A stretch of 48,653 nucleotides of DNA from a bacterium (lineage in GTDB: Bacteria; Patescibacteriota; Gracilibacteria; UBA1369; PNNO01). This document shows, piece after piece, positions 18,551 through 27,329 of this stretch. Every line of letters begins with the position of its first letter. Within the stretch, counting starts at the first letter, position 1. The notes beneath the pieces were generated by a model. The model saw nothing but the letters and a program-made list of their open reading frames with translations. It was not told the origin of the DNA and did no database searches. The stretch is taken from the NCBI GenBank assembly GCA_021158225.1, contig JAGGUZ010000026.1, forward strand, positions 1-48,653. The letters are read 5' to 3'. Both the position numbers and the translations under genes were made by a program.

Positions 18551-19491
18551 AACACATACTAACGCGAACAATTACAGCTTTTGCAATAAGCTCGCTGATG
18601 TTTGCAAGCGTTGCATCTGCAGTTGTAACAGATGCAAACAACTCTACGGAAGATCCCTACACAGACAATTCTTCGGTAGCCGTAACATTAGAAGGATCTC
18701 TTAACAACGATGGTAATGTTGATCTTTCTTGGAGCAAATACCAAGGTGAAGACTTAAAATGGTATAAAGTCGTTCGCTCTCAAGACAATCCGGACGCAAA
18801 ATATCCTATGGACGGTTATATTGAAGTTTACGGAGATCCAACTCAAACAACTTATACGGACAAAAATGTGCAAAATGGAGTTAATTACTACAGACTTTGC
18901 GTAATTACAACTGCAAACCTTCGAGGATGTAGTAATACTGTTACAATTAATAAAGCAGCAGTCGCTTCCGAAGGCTTTGCGGATGTTCCCGAAGATCATT
19001 GGGCAAAACCATATATAGACGATCTAACTAACAAAGGCATTGTACAAGGACGAGATGGGAAATACGAACCGGATTCCCCAATCTTGCGAGCTGAAGCAAT
19101 TAAAATGGTTATGTACGGAGTAGGCCTTAACGGATCATCTTGCAATAGCAATATCTTCCCGGATTTAAATCAAGAAGACTGGTTCTGCGATGTTGTAACA
19201 AAAGCTTACAATAAAGGAATAGTTAAAGGTGATAACGGATATCTTTACCCTGCAAGAAATATTACAAGAGCCGAAGCCGTGACGATACTGTTAAAGGCAA
19301 AAGGTTTTGAAACTCCTGTGTTAACGGAAAATCCATTTGATGATGTTAATATTGAAGATTGGTACGCTGGATATATTTATAAAGCCTTTAAGCTTGGATA
19401 TGTTGTAGGAGTTGGAAACAATCTTTTTGAGCCGAACAGAAGCATTACAAGAGCAGAGATGGCAAAAATTGTTTCAATTGCAATAGAGTAG
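18547..19491 (+). CDS. secreted S-layer-homology (SLH) domain protein with an Fn3-like N-terminal domain
   Basis: Signal peptide; three SLH repeats (GFADVPEDHWAKPYI, IFPDLNQEDWFCDVV, PFDDVNIEDWYAGYI), each with an ITRAEA-like segment. Confidence 0.9.
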   Translation: MKHILTRTITAFAISSLMFASVASAVVTDANNSTEDPYTDNSSVAVTLEGSLNNDGNVDLSWSKYQGEDLKWYKVVRSQDNPDAKYPMDGYIEVYGDPTQTTYTDKNVQNGVNYYRLCVITTANLRGCSNTVTINKAAVASEGFADVPEDHWAKPYIDDLTNKGIVQGRDGKYEPDSPILRAEAIKMVMYGVGLNGSSCNSNIFPDLNQEDWFCDVVTKAYNKGIVKGDNGYLYPARNITRAEAVTILLKAKGFETPVLTENPFDDVNIEDWYAGYIYKAFKLGYVVGVGNNLFEPNRSITRAEMAKIVSIAIE

Positions 19492-19505
19492 AATATTTCA
19501 AAAGA

Positions 19506-19543
19506 TTAAAGAGCTGAGATTTTAATATTTCTTAGCTCTTTAA
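19506..19543. terminator. bidirectional hairpin terminator between convergent genes
   Basis: TTAAAGAGCTGAGA ... TCTTAGCTCTTTAA, 14-bp stem with one G.T pair, T-rich flanks; overlaps the stop of the 19532 gene. Confidence 0.6.
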
Positions 19544-19903
19544 TTTATTATCTTCACGCAGTTTTTTTAATTCCATCAGTTCTTTAAGAGAGAATATTCT
19601 TTTCCCTTTTTCTTGTTCTTCATCGCTTTTTTCTTGTTCATCATCACTTTTTTCTTGTTCATCATCACTTTTTTCTTGTTCATCATCACTTTTTTCTTGT
19701 TCATCATCACTTTTTTCTTGCTCTTGCTTGCCATCAATAGCTAAAACTTTATTTGCTTTTCTTGCAACATCAGCCATATATGCTTGACGACCAATATCAA
19801 AAAGAACTTCGGTTGTAGGGATCATAGTATGTTTCCCATTAGATTCCGGTGAGCCTTCATCCTCTCTTAAGTTTCCATCCTCAGGAGGTTTTTTTTCGGA
19901 CAT
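19532..19903 (-). CDS. hypothetical low-complexity acidic protein
   Basis: 123-aa ORF with EQEKSDD repeats. Confidence 0.6.
   Translation of the reverse strand: MSEKKPPEDGNLREDEGSPESNGKHTMIPTTEVLFDIGRQAYMADVARKANKVLAIDGKQEQEKSDDEQEKSDDEQEKSDDEQEKSDDEQEKSDEEQEKGKRIFSLKELMELKKLREDNKLKS
19611..19715 (-). repeat. five 21-bp tandem repeats encoding EQEKSDD-type heptads
   Basis: tcttgttcatcatcacttttt units, first copy slightly diverged. Confidence 0.92.
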
Positions 19904-19998
19904 ATTGAGAACGATTAGATATTACAGGAAATTGATTTTAATATCTTTTTATAGATTTTGTCAACATCTATAGCTAAAAATGATATTTTATAAGACTT

Positions 19999-20017
19999 AG
20001 CCTATTTTTAATAGGCT
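19999..20017. terminator. hairpin downstream of the pilin-like gene
   Basis: AGCCTATT-TTT-AATAGGCT, 8-bp perfect stem; weak U tract. Confidence 0.4.
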
Positions 20018-20037
20018 TGTTTGTCTTTTGTCTTTAA

Positions 20038-20706
20038 TTAATTTTTCCAAAAATCATCATTCAAGATCTCGGGGATTCCGTATAAATAATGCAAGAAAAT
20101 ATATTTTGTGCGTAAAATCCTATTCTTATCTTCCTTGTTTATTTGTTGCAACCTGAATTGTAAACTCATTATCTGAAGACTTGTAATCCCCATATCTACA
20201 ACAGAAAAAGTTGCATCCGGAGTTTTATACATAAATGTAATATTATCTCTTGGGAAATCCCCTATTTTATTACCAGCCTTCGACCTTGCGTCAACAGCCA
20301 AACGAATATTTTCCGGCAATTCAATGGTTTTAATAAGTTTATCATTGGTTTCATCTAACTGCCCCACCTTTGAAGAAAAAAGATCCGCATATAAATATGC
20401 AGTAACATTTACTCCGTCATCCGCAATTTGAACAATATAACCGTTTGGCAGAATTAAATCTGCATCGCCAATAAAACCATCTCCATCATAATCGGAAGTG
20501 TCCGGAAAAGATTCTCCGGAAAGTGCAAGGTTGCGTGCATCGGAAATAACCCCTTCAAGCAAATTATATGCCTTTTTAAATTGCAATTGATTACGAGAAC
20601 CAAAAGAAGACATAAAAACCGTTGTAGACAAGAGAACTATTATCGCTACAACTACGAGCATCTCCACAAGAGTGAACCCTTTTGATTTTGAATAAAACTT
20701 CAACAT
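20038..20706 (-). CDS. type IV pilin-like / pseudopilin with prepilin N-terminus
   Basis: KGFTLVEMLVVVAIIVLLSTTVF prepilin peptidase cleavage and hydrophobic helix. Confidence 0.88.
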   Translation of the reverse strand: MLKFYSKSKGFTLVEMLVVVAIIVLLSTTVFMSSFGSRNQLQFKKAYNLLEGVISDARNLALSGESFPDTSDYDGDGFIGDADLILPNGYIVQIADDGVNVTAYLYADLFSSKVGQLDETNDKLIKTIELPENIRLAVDARSKAGNKIGDFPRDNITFMYKTPDATFSVVDMGITSLQIMSLQFRLQQINKEDKNRILRTKYIFLHYLYGIPEILNDDFWKN

Positions 20707-20713
20707 AAAATAA

Positions 20714-21388
20714 TTATATCACGCCTAAACCTCCCAAAACAACAACGAACTCTCCTTTTGGTTTACGACTTTCAATAATTTTTCTTACTTCAGATATAGA
20801 TCCACGAATAAATTCTTCATGCAATTTTGTAAGTTCTCTGGCGATAACTATTTTTCGATCAAATCCAAAAAATTCCTCCAATTGTGCAATTGTTCTTATT
20901 ATTCTATGTGGAGATTCATAAAAAACAACCGTTTTCTTCTCATTTTGAAGAGATTCAAGCAGTGTTTTTCTACCTTTTTTTAAGGGTAAAAAACCAAGAT
21001 ATATAAATTGATTTATTGGAAGACCGGATGCAGTTAAAGCCGTTAAGAAAGCAGACGCACCCGGTATTGGAATTATTTCGATATTATTTTCAAGTGCGGA
21101 TTTTATTAGTACATATGCCGGGTCGGAAATCCCTGGAGTTCCGGCATCGGAGATAACAGCAACATCTTTTCCGTTAATAAGTTCATTAATTATTTTTTCC
21201 ACTTTTGCTTGTCCACTGTGCGAATGAAAACTTATACACTTCTTATTTATTTCATATTTATTAAGTAAAATCTGCGAATGACGAGTATCTTCAGTAGCTA
21301 TAAGATCAACATTTTTAAGCGTTTCAATAGCACGCACAGTAATGTCCGCCAAGTTCCCGATTGGAGTTGAAACAATATATAGACTCAT
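20714..21388 (-). CDS. rsmI: 16S rRNA (cytidine(1402)-2'-O)-methyltransferase
   Basis: LYIVSTPIGNLADITVRAIETLKNVDLIATEDTRHSQ, SDAGTPGISDPAY, PGASAFLTAL, FYESPHRI. Confidence 0.95.
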   Translation of the reverse strand: MSLYIVSTPIGNLADITVRAIETLKNVDLIATEDTRHSQILLNKYEINKKCISFHSHSGQAKVEKIINELINGKDVAVISDAGTPGISDPAYVLIKSALENNIEIIPIPGASAFLTALTASGLPINQFIYLGFLPLKKGRKTLLESLQNEKKTVVFYESPHRIIRTIAQLEEFFGFDRKIVIARELTKLHEEFIRGSISEVRKIIESRKPKGEFVVVLGGLGVI

Positions 21389-21394
21389 AACAAT

Positions 21395-21997
21395 TTATTT
21401 ATAATGTTTTTTACTTACTGTTATATGAGGCTTGGAAAAATATCTTGGCTTCACAATATCTTTTTGCTCGAATTTATTTATATTCGCGGATAAAAATTCA
21501 CCAAAAGTCTTTAAATCCTTTTCATTGATATACTTTCCTCCATGAGCTTTTATCTCGTTTATGTGAGTTTTTCTAAGTTGTCCGGAAATAGCCGTATTTT
21601 TATTAATTTTTAATAAAAAGTCATCAACATCGTACAAATTATCATAATAATAGACCTTATTCCTTCCGGCATACAGAGCAAAATTCTTATCAGCTCTAAA
21701 TTCCCAAAAATCTTTAACCGGAATGTCAATAATTTTAATTCCAAGCCCATAACCAAGTGCATTTGCAATAGCAATGGATACGCGAAGAGCAGTAAAAGGT
21801 CCCGGACCTGTTATAACAGCTATCTTGGTTAAGCCCTCCCATATCAGGTTATTTTTATCTAACATTTTCTGAATTTCTGGAAGAAGAGTCTCTGCTTCAT
21901 TTTGTTCAGCAACCCAGGATTTTTCATCAACAATAGTCTCCTTATTTATAAGAGCTATACATGTCCTTGTTGTAGCCGTATTAAGTCCCAAAATCAT
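21395..21997 (-). CDS. tsaB: tRNA threonylcarbamoyladenosine biosynthesis protein TsaB
   Basis: MILGLNTATTRTCIALI ... IAVITGPGPFTALRVSIAIANALGYGLGI; start moved to 21997. Confidence 0.88.
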   Translation of the reverse strand: MILGLNTATTRTCIALINKETIVDEKSWVAEQNEAETLLPEIQKMLDKNNLIWEGLTKIAVITGPGPFTALRVSIAIANALGYGLGIKIIDIPVKDFWEFRADKNFALYAGRNKVYYYDNLYDVDDFLLKINKNTAISGQLRKTHINEIKAHGGKYINEKDLKTFGEFLSANINKFEQKDIVKPRYFSKPHITVSKKHYK

Positions 21998-22004
21998 ATT
22001 TAAG

Positions 22005-22010
22005 ATTATA
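22005..22010 (-). promoter_or_regulatory. -10 element for tsaB
   Basis: Perfect TATAAT on the minus strand, 7 nt from the ATG; weak -35 TTTACT 16 nt upstream. Confidence 0.45.
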
Positions 22011-22040
22011 CAGAAGTTTGTTTTGTAGTAAACTAAAACT

Positions 22041-22460
22041 ATGAATGACGAATTCCCAGTTGAGTTAAAGCCAAAAACACTAAGGAAAATTAAAGAACTC
22101 GATATAAAACCCGAGGATATTGAAGAACAATTTATTAGAGGAAGCGGACACGGCGGACAAAAAGTTAATAAAACCTCAAGCACCGTAAGGCTAAAACATC
22201 TACCAACAGGGCTGGAAATAAGATGCCAAGAACATAGAGAACAATCAAAAAACAGAATAACTGCTTACAAACTTTTGGTAGACAAAATTGAAGATTTAAT
22301 AAGAGGAAAGGAATCTGAAAAAGCGAAAAAAATATATAAAATCAAAAAACAAAAGAAAAGACGGTCAAAAAAAACAAAAGAGAAACTATTAAAAATAAAA
22401 AAACAAAGAAAAACAAAAAAGGAGTTAAGAAAAAAAGTGGACTTAATTTCCTCCGAATAA
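22041..22460 (+). CDS. peptide-chain-release-factor-like protein (RF-1/ArfB-type GGQ domain)
   Basis: FIRGSGHGGQKVNKTSSTVRLKHLPTGLEIRCQEHREQSKNR, basic C-terminal tail. Confidence 0.88.
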   Translation: MNDEFPVELKPKTLRKIKELDIKPEDIEEQFIRGSGHGGQKVNKTSSTVRLKHLPTGLEIRCQEHREQSKNRITAYKLLVDKIEDLIRGKESEKAKKIYKIKKQKKRRSKKTKEKLLKIKKQRKTKKELRKKVDLISSE

Positions 22461-23762
22461 TCCTTTCTTTTTAAACCTTGAATATCCAAAAGCGCTAAGC
22501 ATAAGCAATATATAAATTCCAACAATAAACAATAAATTTCTCATATTTGTCGTAAATTCAAAATAGATAATAAACAAGCCGGCGACGGCAAGCCCAACCA
22601 TAGCAACAATTGTTAGCAAAGCACTTGAATTTGTCTTTTTTCTGATTACAAAATTGGCATAAGCCATAAGGAATGAAACTATCAAAAAAGTAATACTTCC
22701 GAACTCTATAATTGTCTCCAGCGTTCCGGTTAAAATAAAAATATATGAAAAAAAGAACATGAACCAGATTGAATATTTTGGGATATACGTTTTAATTCTT
22801 GTAGCCAATATTTTTGGGAAATAACCATCATCAGAAATTACCGCCATTAAACGAGAAGCCCCAAAAATTGTACCGTTTATTGCACTTGCCGTCGCCAACA
22901 ATGCACCAAAGATTACCACTACCAATCCCACCTCACCTAGAACCGCGGAAGACCCGGCAGCAAGAGCATATTCTTTATCAGCTATTAATTGCGCTTTTGA
23001 AATAGACATTAAAGCTCCTATTGCCAACACAACATAAATTGTTGTCGCAAGACCAATGGCGCTGTATATAGCTCTTGGAATATTTTTATCCGGATTTCTC
23101 ATCTCATCCGTTGCGTGTATTACAAGCTGAAACCCCTCATAAGCCACAAAAGTTATAGACGCAACAACAATAATATTAAAAAGTTCAAATTGTTTATCGA
23201 AAACCGGCAAAATATTGTTAATATCACCTTTATCCGCAAGAAGAATCGAAATACCAAGTAAGATAGATAACTTTAAATAAACCATTATATCTTCAACTTC
23301 CCCCATTCCTTTAACGCTTATAAGATTAATAACGCTGAAAAAAAGCAATACTGCACCGGAGAATATATCTCTTAAAATTTCATAATCACATGCAGGGAAA
23401 ACACTCGCCAAATATGACGCAAAAGTAAATGCATATAATGCCAATGTACTTATATATCCAAATGTAATAAGCCATCCGATTGCACAAGCGGAAAAACGAG
23501 ATTTTGTAAAAGTTCTTTTATAAAATGAATATGTAGCTCCCTCGTCTTTATAATAAAGAGCAAGTTTTACATATGAATATGCTGCCAAGAAGGCAAGAAA
23601 TCCTCCAATAGCAATTGCTATTGGAGTTGCATTCCCAATCTTCTCCACAGATACGCCTAAAATTGCGAAAATACCTCCTCCTATCATTCCTCCGAGAGCG
23701 ATTGCTATTAATTCAAATATACCGAGTGGTTGCTTTGGTTGCTTTGTAAATGTTTTTTTCAT
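22443..23762 (-). CDS. APC-family amino acid permease
   Basis: 12-TM-like protein; LIAIALGGMIGGGIFAILG motif; start moved from TTG 23771 to ATG 23762. Confidence 0.85.
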   Translation of the reverse strand: MKKTFTKQPKQPLGIFELIAIALGGMIGGGIFAILGVSVEKIGNATPIAIAIGGFLAFLAAYSYVKLALYYKDEGATYSFYKRTFTKSRFSACAIGWLITFGYISTLALYAFTFASYLASVFPACDYEILRDIFSGAVLLFFSVINLISVKGMGEVEDIMVYLKLSILLGISILLADKGDINNILPVFDKQFELFNIIVVASITFVAYEGFQLVIHATDEMRNPDKNIPRAIYSAIGLATTIYVVLAIGALMSISKAQLIADKEYALAAGSSAVLGEVGLVVVIFGALLATASAINGTIFGASRLMAVISDDGYFPKILATRIKTYIPKYSIWFMFFFSYIFILTGTLETIIEFGSITFLIVSFLMAYANFVIRKKTNSSALLTIVAMVGLAVAGLFIIYFEFTTNMRNLLFIVGIYILLMLSAFGYSRFKKKGLFGGN

Positions 23763-23769
23763 TACATGC

Positions 23770-23797
23770 AATATAACTCATTTCTTTGGCATATCAA
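23770..23797 (-). promoter_or_regulatory. promoter for the APC permease
   Basis: Minus strand TTGATA - 16 nt - TATATT, 7 nt before the ATG. Confidence 0.55.
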
Positions 23798-23844
23798 AGT
23801 AGCGTATAATTAACAGAGATTGATCCGACTAACAAAAATTTTGT

Positions 23845-25011
23845 ATGAATTTAAGTCTGCTACTGTCCCTAGTGTTCCTCCTTACTTTTATTTTTGGGAA
23901 AATTATTGAAAAAATAAGAATTCCATGGATATTTGCTGCATTGTTTCTAGGCTTAATAATTTCGATTAACAATCCTTTTAGTACAATAACTTCATCAGAA
24001 AATTTTAAGTTTTTATCCGAGCTGGGGATGTATTTTCTTTTATTTATTATTGGACTTGAATTACAAATAGGTAAAATGCTAAAGCAAGGAAAATTTATAT
24101 CAGAACTAACATTTTTACTCGTTTTTACCGAAACTTTTTTTGGAGCTTTAATTGTGCATTATATTTTTGGTGTAAATTGGGGAATCTCCTTTCTAGTAGC
24201 ATCTTCATTTGCAACAGTTGGTGAAGCAGTATTAGTTCCTATTTTGGATGAATTTAAACTGGCAGATACAAAATTCGGGCAAACAATTCTTGGAGTTGCT
24301 ACATTGGATGATATCGTCGAAGTACTTACTGTTATTGTCGCTTCTGCAATACTTGGTTATTCGGGGGGTTATACCGGAGAATCATTCATTAATAACTTGT
24401 TGCTTTTAGGGTTACTGTTTTTTATTCCTTTTCTCTTACTGCTATTTAGAAAAGAATTGAACCATTTTAAGTTTAAAGGAATTCCTGTACTTTTTCTTTT
24501 CAGTTTATTTATGTTCTTTCTTCTAATCGGTATTGGGGAATTTGTGGAATCCGGAGCACTGGGAGCTCTTATTGCCGGCATATCCTTAAAGGAAATTTTG
24601 AATAAAAAACAGATATCCTATATAAAATCGACAGTGGAAATCATATCCTATGGCTTTTTTGTACCGATATTTTTTGTCAATGTTGGCTTAGAAACAAACG
24701 TAAATTTTATAATCTCTGCCCCACTTCTTGTTTTGCTCGTAGTTGCAATGACAAAAAGTACTAAAATCATCACGAGTTATCTTGTTGCCAAAAATATAGT
24801 GGGGAAAAGAAAATCAATACTGCTTGGAATCGGACTTTCGGTGAAATTTAGTACCAGCATAGTCATACTAACAATGCTTATTGAAAATAATATTATTTCA
24901 TCTGCTTTATATTCAACACTCATCGGAGCAATGATACTTTCCAAGTTCATTATTCCTGTTTTGTTTTCTCAACTAATTCAAAAATGGGATCTCACATTTG
25001 AAAAAGCTTGA
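23845..25011 (+). CDS. cation:proton antiporter (CPA2/KefB-like, membrane domain only)
   Basis: Multi-TM; LGMYFLLFIIGLELQIGKM, FATVGEAVLVPILDE, GVATLDDIVEVLTV, PIFFVNVGLETN. Confidence 0.87.
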   Translation: MNLSLLLSLVFLLTFIFGKIIEKIRIPWIFAALFLGLIISINNPFSTITSSENFKFLSELGMYFLLFIIGLELQIGKMLKQGKFISELTFLLVFTETFFGALIVHYIFGVNWGISFLVASSFATVGEAVLVPILDEFKLADTKFGQTILGVATLDDIVEVLTVIVASAILGYSGGYTGESFINNLLLLGLLFFIPFLLLLFRKELNHFKFKGIPVLFLFSLFMFFLLIGIGEFVESGALGALIAGISLKEILNKKQISYIKSTVEIISYGFFVPIFFVNVGLETNVNFIISAPLLVLLVVAMTKSTKIITSYLVAKNIVGKRKSILLGIGLSVKFSTSIVILTMLIENNIISSALYSTLIGAMILSKFIIPVLFSQLIQKWDLTFEKA

Positions 25012-25091
25012 CGAACTCTATTGACGAGAAGATTTGATAATAAATGCTATCGACAAGCTATCGCCAACTACAGCTACTAATATAATTTTAT

Positions 25092-25499
25092 TCATTTATT
25101 CTTCTTATAATCTTCTATCGCATTTTTAATTGAATTTATAGCTATTTCAGCACATTCATATTTCATTCTCGGAAGCCCTTTATCTCCTTCTTTATAAAAA
25201 TCAAGGACATCATCAAGGGTAAATTTTTGTGCATCATTCAATGACTTTCCCTTTGACATTTCTGTAATCGCCGAACCTGATGAAGCGGAACCTACACATC
25301 CCGTATAGAGAAATTTAGCATCTTTAATTATATCGTCATCAATTTTTAAATATGTGATAATTATATCTCCACAATCACCAACAGCTTCACCTTTAGCATC
25401 AAAATCTTTTATTTCCCCAACATTTTTTGACTCATTAACATATATAATAGCTTTATCTGAAAATCCTGATTTTTTTAATAATTCTATGTTAAACGGCAT
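25092..25499 (-). CDS. IscU/NifU-like Fe-S cluster scaffold protein
   Basis: Three spaced cysteines GDCGD, GCVGSASSGSAITEM, ECAEIAINSI. Confidence 0.85.
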   Translation of the reverse strand: MPFNIELLKKSGFSDKAIIYVNESKNVGEIKDFDAKGEAVGDCGDIIITYLKIDDDIIKDAKFLYTGCVGSASSGSAITEMSKGKSLNDAQKFTLDDVLDFYKEGDKGLPRMKYECAEIAINSIKNAIEDYKKNK

Positions 25500-25561
25500 A
25501 TATAAATTTGGTTAGATTAGATCTAAATAAATTATAACATTCGTGTCAATAGCCTGGTTAA

Positions 25562-25771
25562 TTAAGCCAACATAAATATTTTTGCCGAAACTACAATTAG
25601 AGCAATACCTATTAAAACCTGAAATGGTTTTCGCCAGCTTTTTGGAAAAAACAAGTTTGTAAATTCAAAGATATAATGTATCCCTGTCCATAAACCCGCC
25701 CCAAGTAAAATAACCCATAGAAAAATATTTATTGCATCAAAAATCGACATACCAAACAGAAACAACAGCAT
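25562..25771 (-). CDS. small membrane protein
   Basis: 69-aa hydrophobic ORF in the ArsR/TauE cluster. Confidence 0.5.
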   Translation of the reverse strand: MLLFLFGMSIFDAINIFLWVILLGAGLWTGIHYIFEFTNLFFPKSWRKPFQVLIGIALIVVSAKIFMLA

Positions 25772-25861
25772 AAGAATCGTAAAATTTGATATTAACCCCT
25801 GCAGTTACAATTCCTACCACCAACATGGTGAGAATAAGTAATTGTGCCATAATAAAATCGG

Positions 25862-26647
25862 TTAAATAATATTAATAATCATCCATAAAGATGCGGAAAC
25901 AAGAAGGATGGCAAGTCCAACCCTTAAAAACTTTTCATTCATTTTCGCATGTAACCGAGCTCCAATTTGAGATCCGAATAAAACAAAAATTCCAATTATA
26001 ATACACAATTCCCAGTCTATTCCTCCTCTTGCAACATGCCCAATAAATCCCATTAAAGAAGAGACAAATATCAAAATCGTGTTTGTTCCCATTGCTATTT
26101 TTATCGGCATACCACCCAAAATTATTGCAATTGGGATAATTAATCCGCCACCGGAGATACCAATCATCCCGGCTAAAAATCCAACCAAGCCCACGCTAGT
26201 TAAGAGATAAAGTAAATGAGCGTCATATTCTCCTGCCGACAACTTTCTATGCCAAACTCCAAATGAGCCAAGTTTAACTTTAATATTTTTGTTTAGAAAT
26301 AATAAAAAAGCGGAAATAAGAAGAAAAATCGCAAAAGTAATCTTTAAATAAATTTCAGGAATGCCAAAAGAGACAAATCCTCCAAGAAATGAAAAGACAG
26401 CAATCACAAATACCAGTACTAAAGCCAAATTCCAATCTATAAGTTTATGCTTACGTGAATAAACAAATGCCATTGAAAGTCCCTGCAGAGAAATAAGAAA
26501 CAAACTAACTCCGGCAGCATCATAAAATGTAACCGGCAACAAAGCTAAAATCGCAAGCAAGTAGAAACTCCCCCCACCTTTTCCGAAGATAGAAAAAACA
26601 AGAGAGATTAAAAAGATTACGATAGATGTCAGAGCAATTTCATTCAT
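25862..26647 (-). CDS. TauE/SafE-family sulfite exporter-like permease
   Basis: Multi-TM; FSIFGKGGGSFYLLAIL and GFLAGMIGISGGGLIIPI duplicated motifs. Confidence 0.88.
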   Translation of the reverse strand: MNEIALTSIVIFLISLVFSIFGKGGGSFYLLAILALLPVTFYDAAGVSLFLISLQGLSMAFVYSRKHKLIDWNLALVLVFVIAVFSFLGGFVSFGIPEIYLKITFAIFLLISAFLLFLNKNIKVKLGSFGVWHRKLSAGEYDAHLLYLLTSVGLVGFLAGMIGISGGGLIIPIAIILGGMPIKIAMGTNTILIFVSSLMGFIGHVARGGIDWELCIIIGIFVLFGSQIGARLHAKMNEKFLRVGLAILLVSASLWMIINII

Positions 26648-26650
26648 ATT

Positions 26651-26779
26651 TTAACTAAACCAGTGTTTAACATGCGGTGTAAAATGTAAATATAACATCA
26701 AAATCGGAGCCTGAAAAAGCGCAACAATCGCCGGAACAATTGACATATACATTCCCTTTTCACCAAATACTGCAACCAT
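26651..26779 (-). CDS. possible 42-aa membrane microprotein overlapping the thioredoxin-like gene out of frame
   Basis: MVAVFGEKGMYMSIVPAIVALFQAPILMLYLHFTPHVKHWFS, AAAGG just upstream of the ATG. Confidence 0.45.
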   Translation of the reverse strand: MVAVFGEKGMYMSIVPAIVALFQAPILMLYLHFTPHVKHWFS

Positions 26780-27000
26780 CCTTTAATTTCATCAATGCTC
26801 GCAATTCTTCCCGCGGTTTTAATATCATCTCCGATTACGAGTGCAGGAGAACTCATAACGCCATAATCAACAATTTCATTTACATCTGTAATATAGTCAA
26901 TCTCAACATCATGTAATTCTAACTGTTTGATAGTCTCTTCAGCATTATGTTTAAGCAACTGGCAACTTGGGCATCCTGAGCCTAAAACCTTAATAATCAT
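26698..27000 (-). CDS. thioredoxin-like redox-active disulfide protein
   Basis: IKVLGSGCPSCQLLKHNAEET (CxxC), VMSSPALVIGDDIKTAGRIASIDEIKGWL. Confidence 0.9.
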   Translation of the reverse strand: MIIKVLGSGCPSCQLLKHNAEETIKQLELHDVEIDYITDVNEIVDYGVMSSPALVIGDDIKTAGRIASIDEIKGWLQYLVKRECICQLFRRLLRFFRLRF

Positions 27001-27299
27001 GATAAAAAATGATTAAGAATATCATTATATTTTGCAATTTCTTTATTGTTCAATTTATAAGTTACTTTAAGACCTTTTTTTTCCGATGAAACCAATTTTA
27101 AATCTTTAAGTGTCTTTAAATGATGAGAAGCAAGATTTTGAGGGATTTGTAAAGCCTGCCAAATATCGCATACACAAAGCTCACCACCTTTAAGCAAACA
27201 AAGAATTTTAAGCCTATTTTCATCCCCTATTATCTTTAAGAATTTTTGTAGATCATTAATTGATTTTTTGCCTTTTTGTGAGAAACAACTAAATTGCAT
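26997..27299 (-). CDS. ArsR/SmtB-family transcriptional regulator
   Basis: Winged helix; ELCVCDIWQALQIPQNLASHHLKTLKDLKLV with the CVC metal/thiol motif. Confidence 0.92.
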   Translation of the reverse strand: MQFSCFSQKGKKSINDLQKFLKIIGDENRLKILCLLKGGELCVCDIWQALQIPQNLASHHLKTLKDLKLVSSEKKGLKVTYKLNNKEIAKYNDILNHFLS

Positions 27300-27307
27300 A
27301 GCAAATA

Positions 27308-27329
27308 TATATCAATACTAATTGATATA
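27308..27329. promoter_or_regulatory. putative ArsR operator (9-4-9 inverted repeat)
   Basis: TATATCAAT-ACTA-ATTGATATA, perfect arms, overlapping the -10. Confidence 0.75.

Noticed and set aside
19611-19715. Could the 21-bp repeats be a CRISPR array?
   Set aside because: Units are contiguous with no spacers and lie in frame in a coding sequence
26698-26760. Thioredoxin-like tail as a genuine fused basic domain
   Set aside because: Tail coincides with another open frame and looks like read-through sequence; left as a question in the 26651-26779 finding
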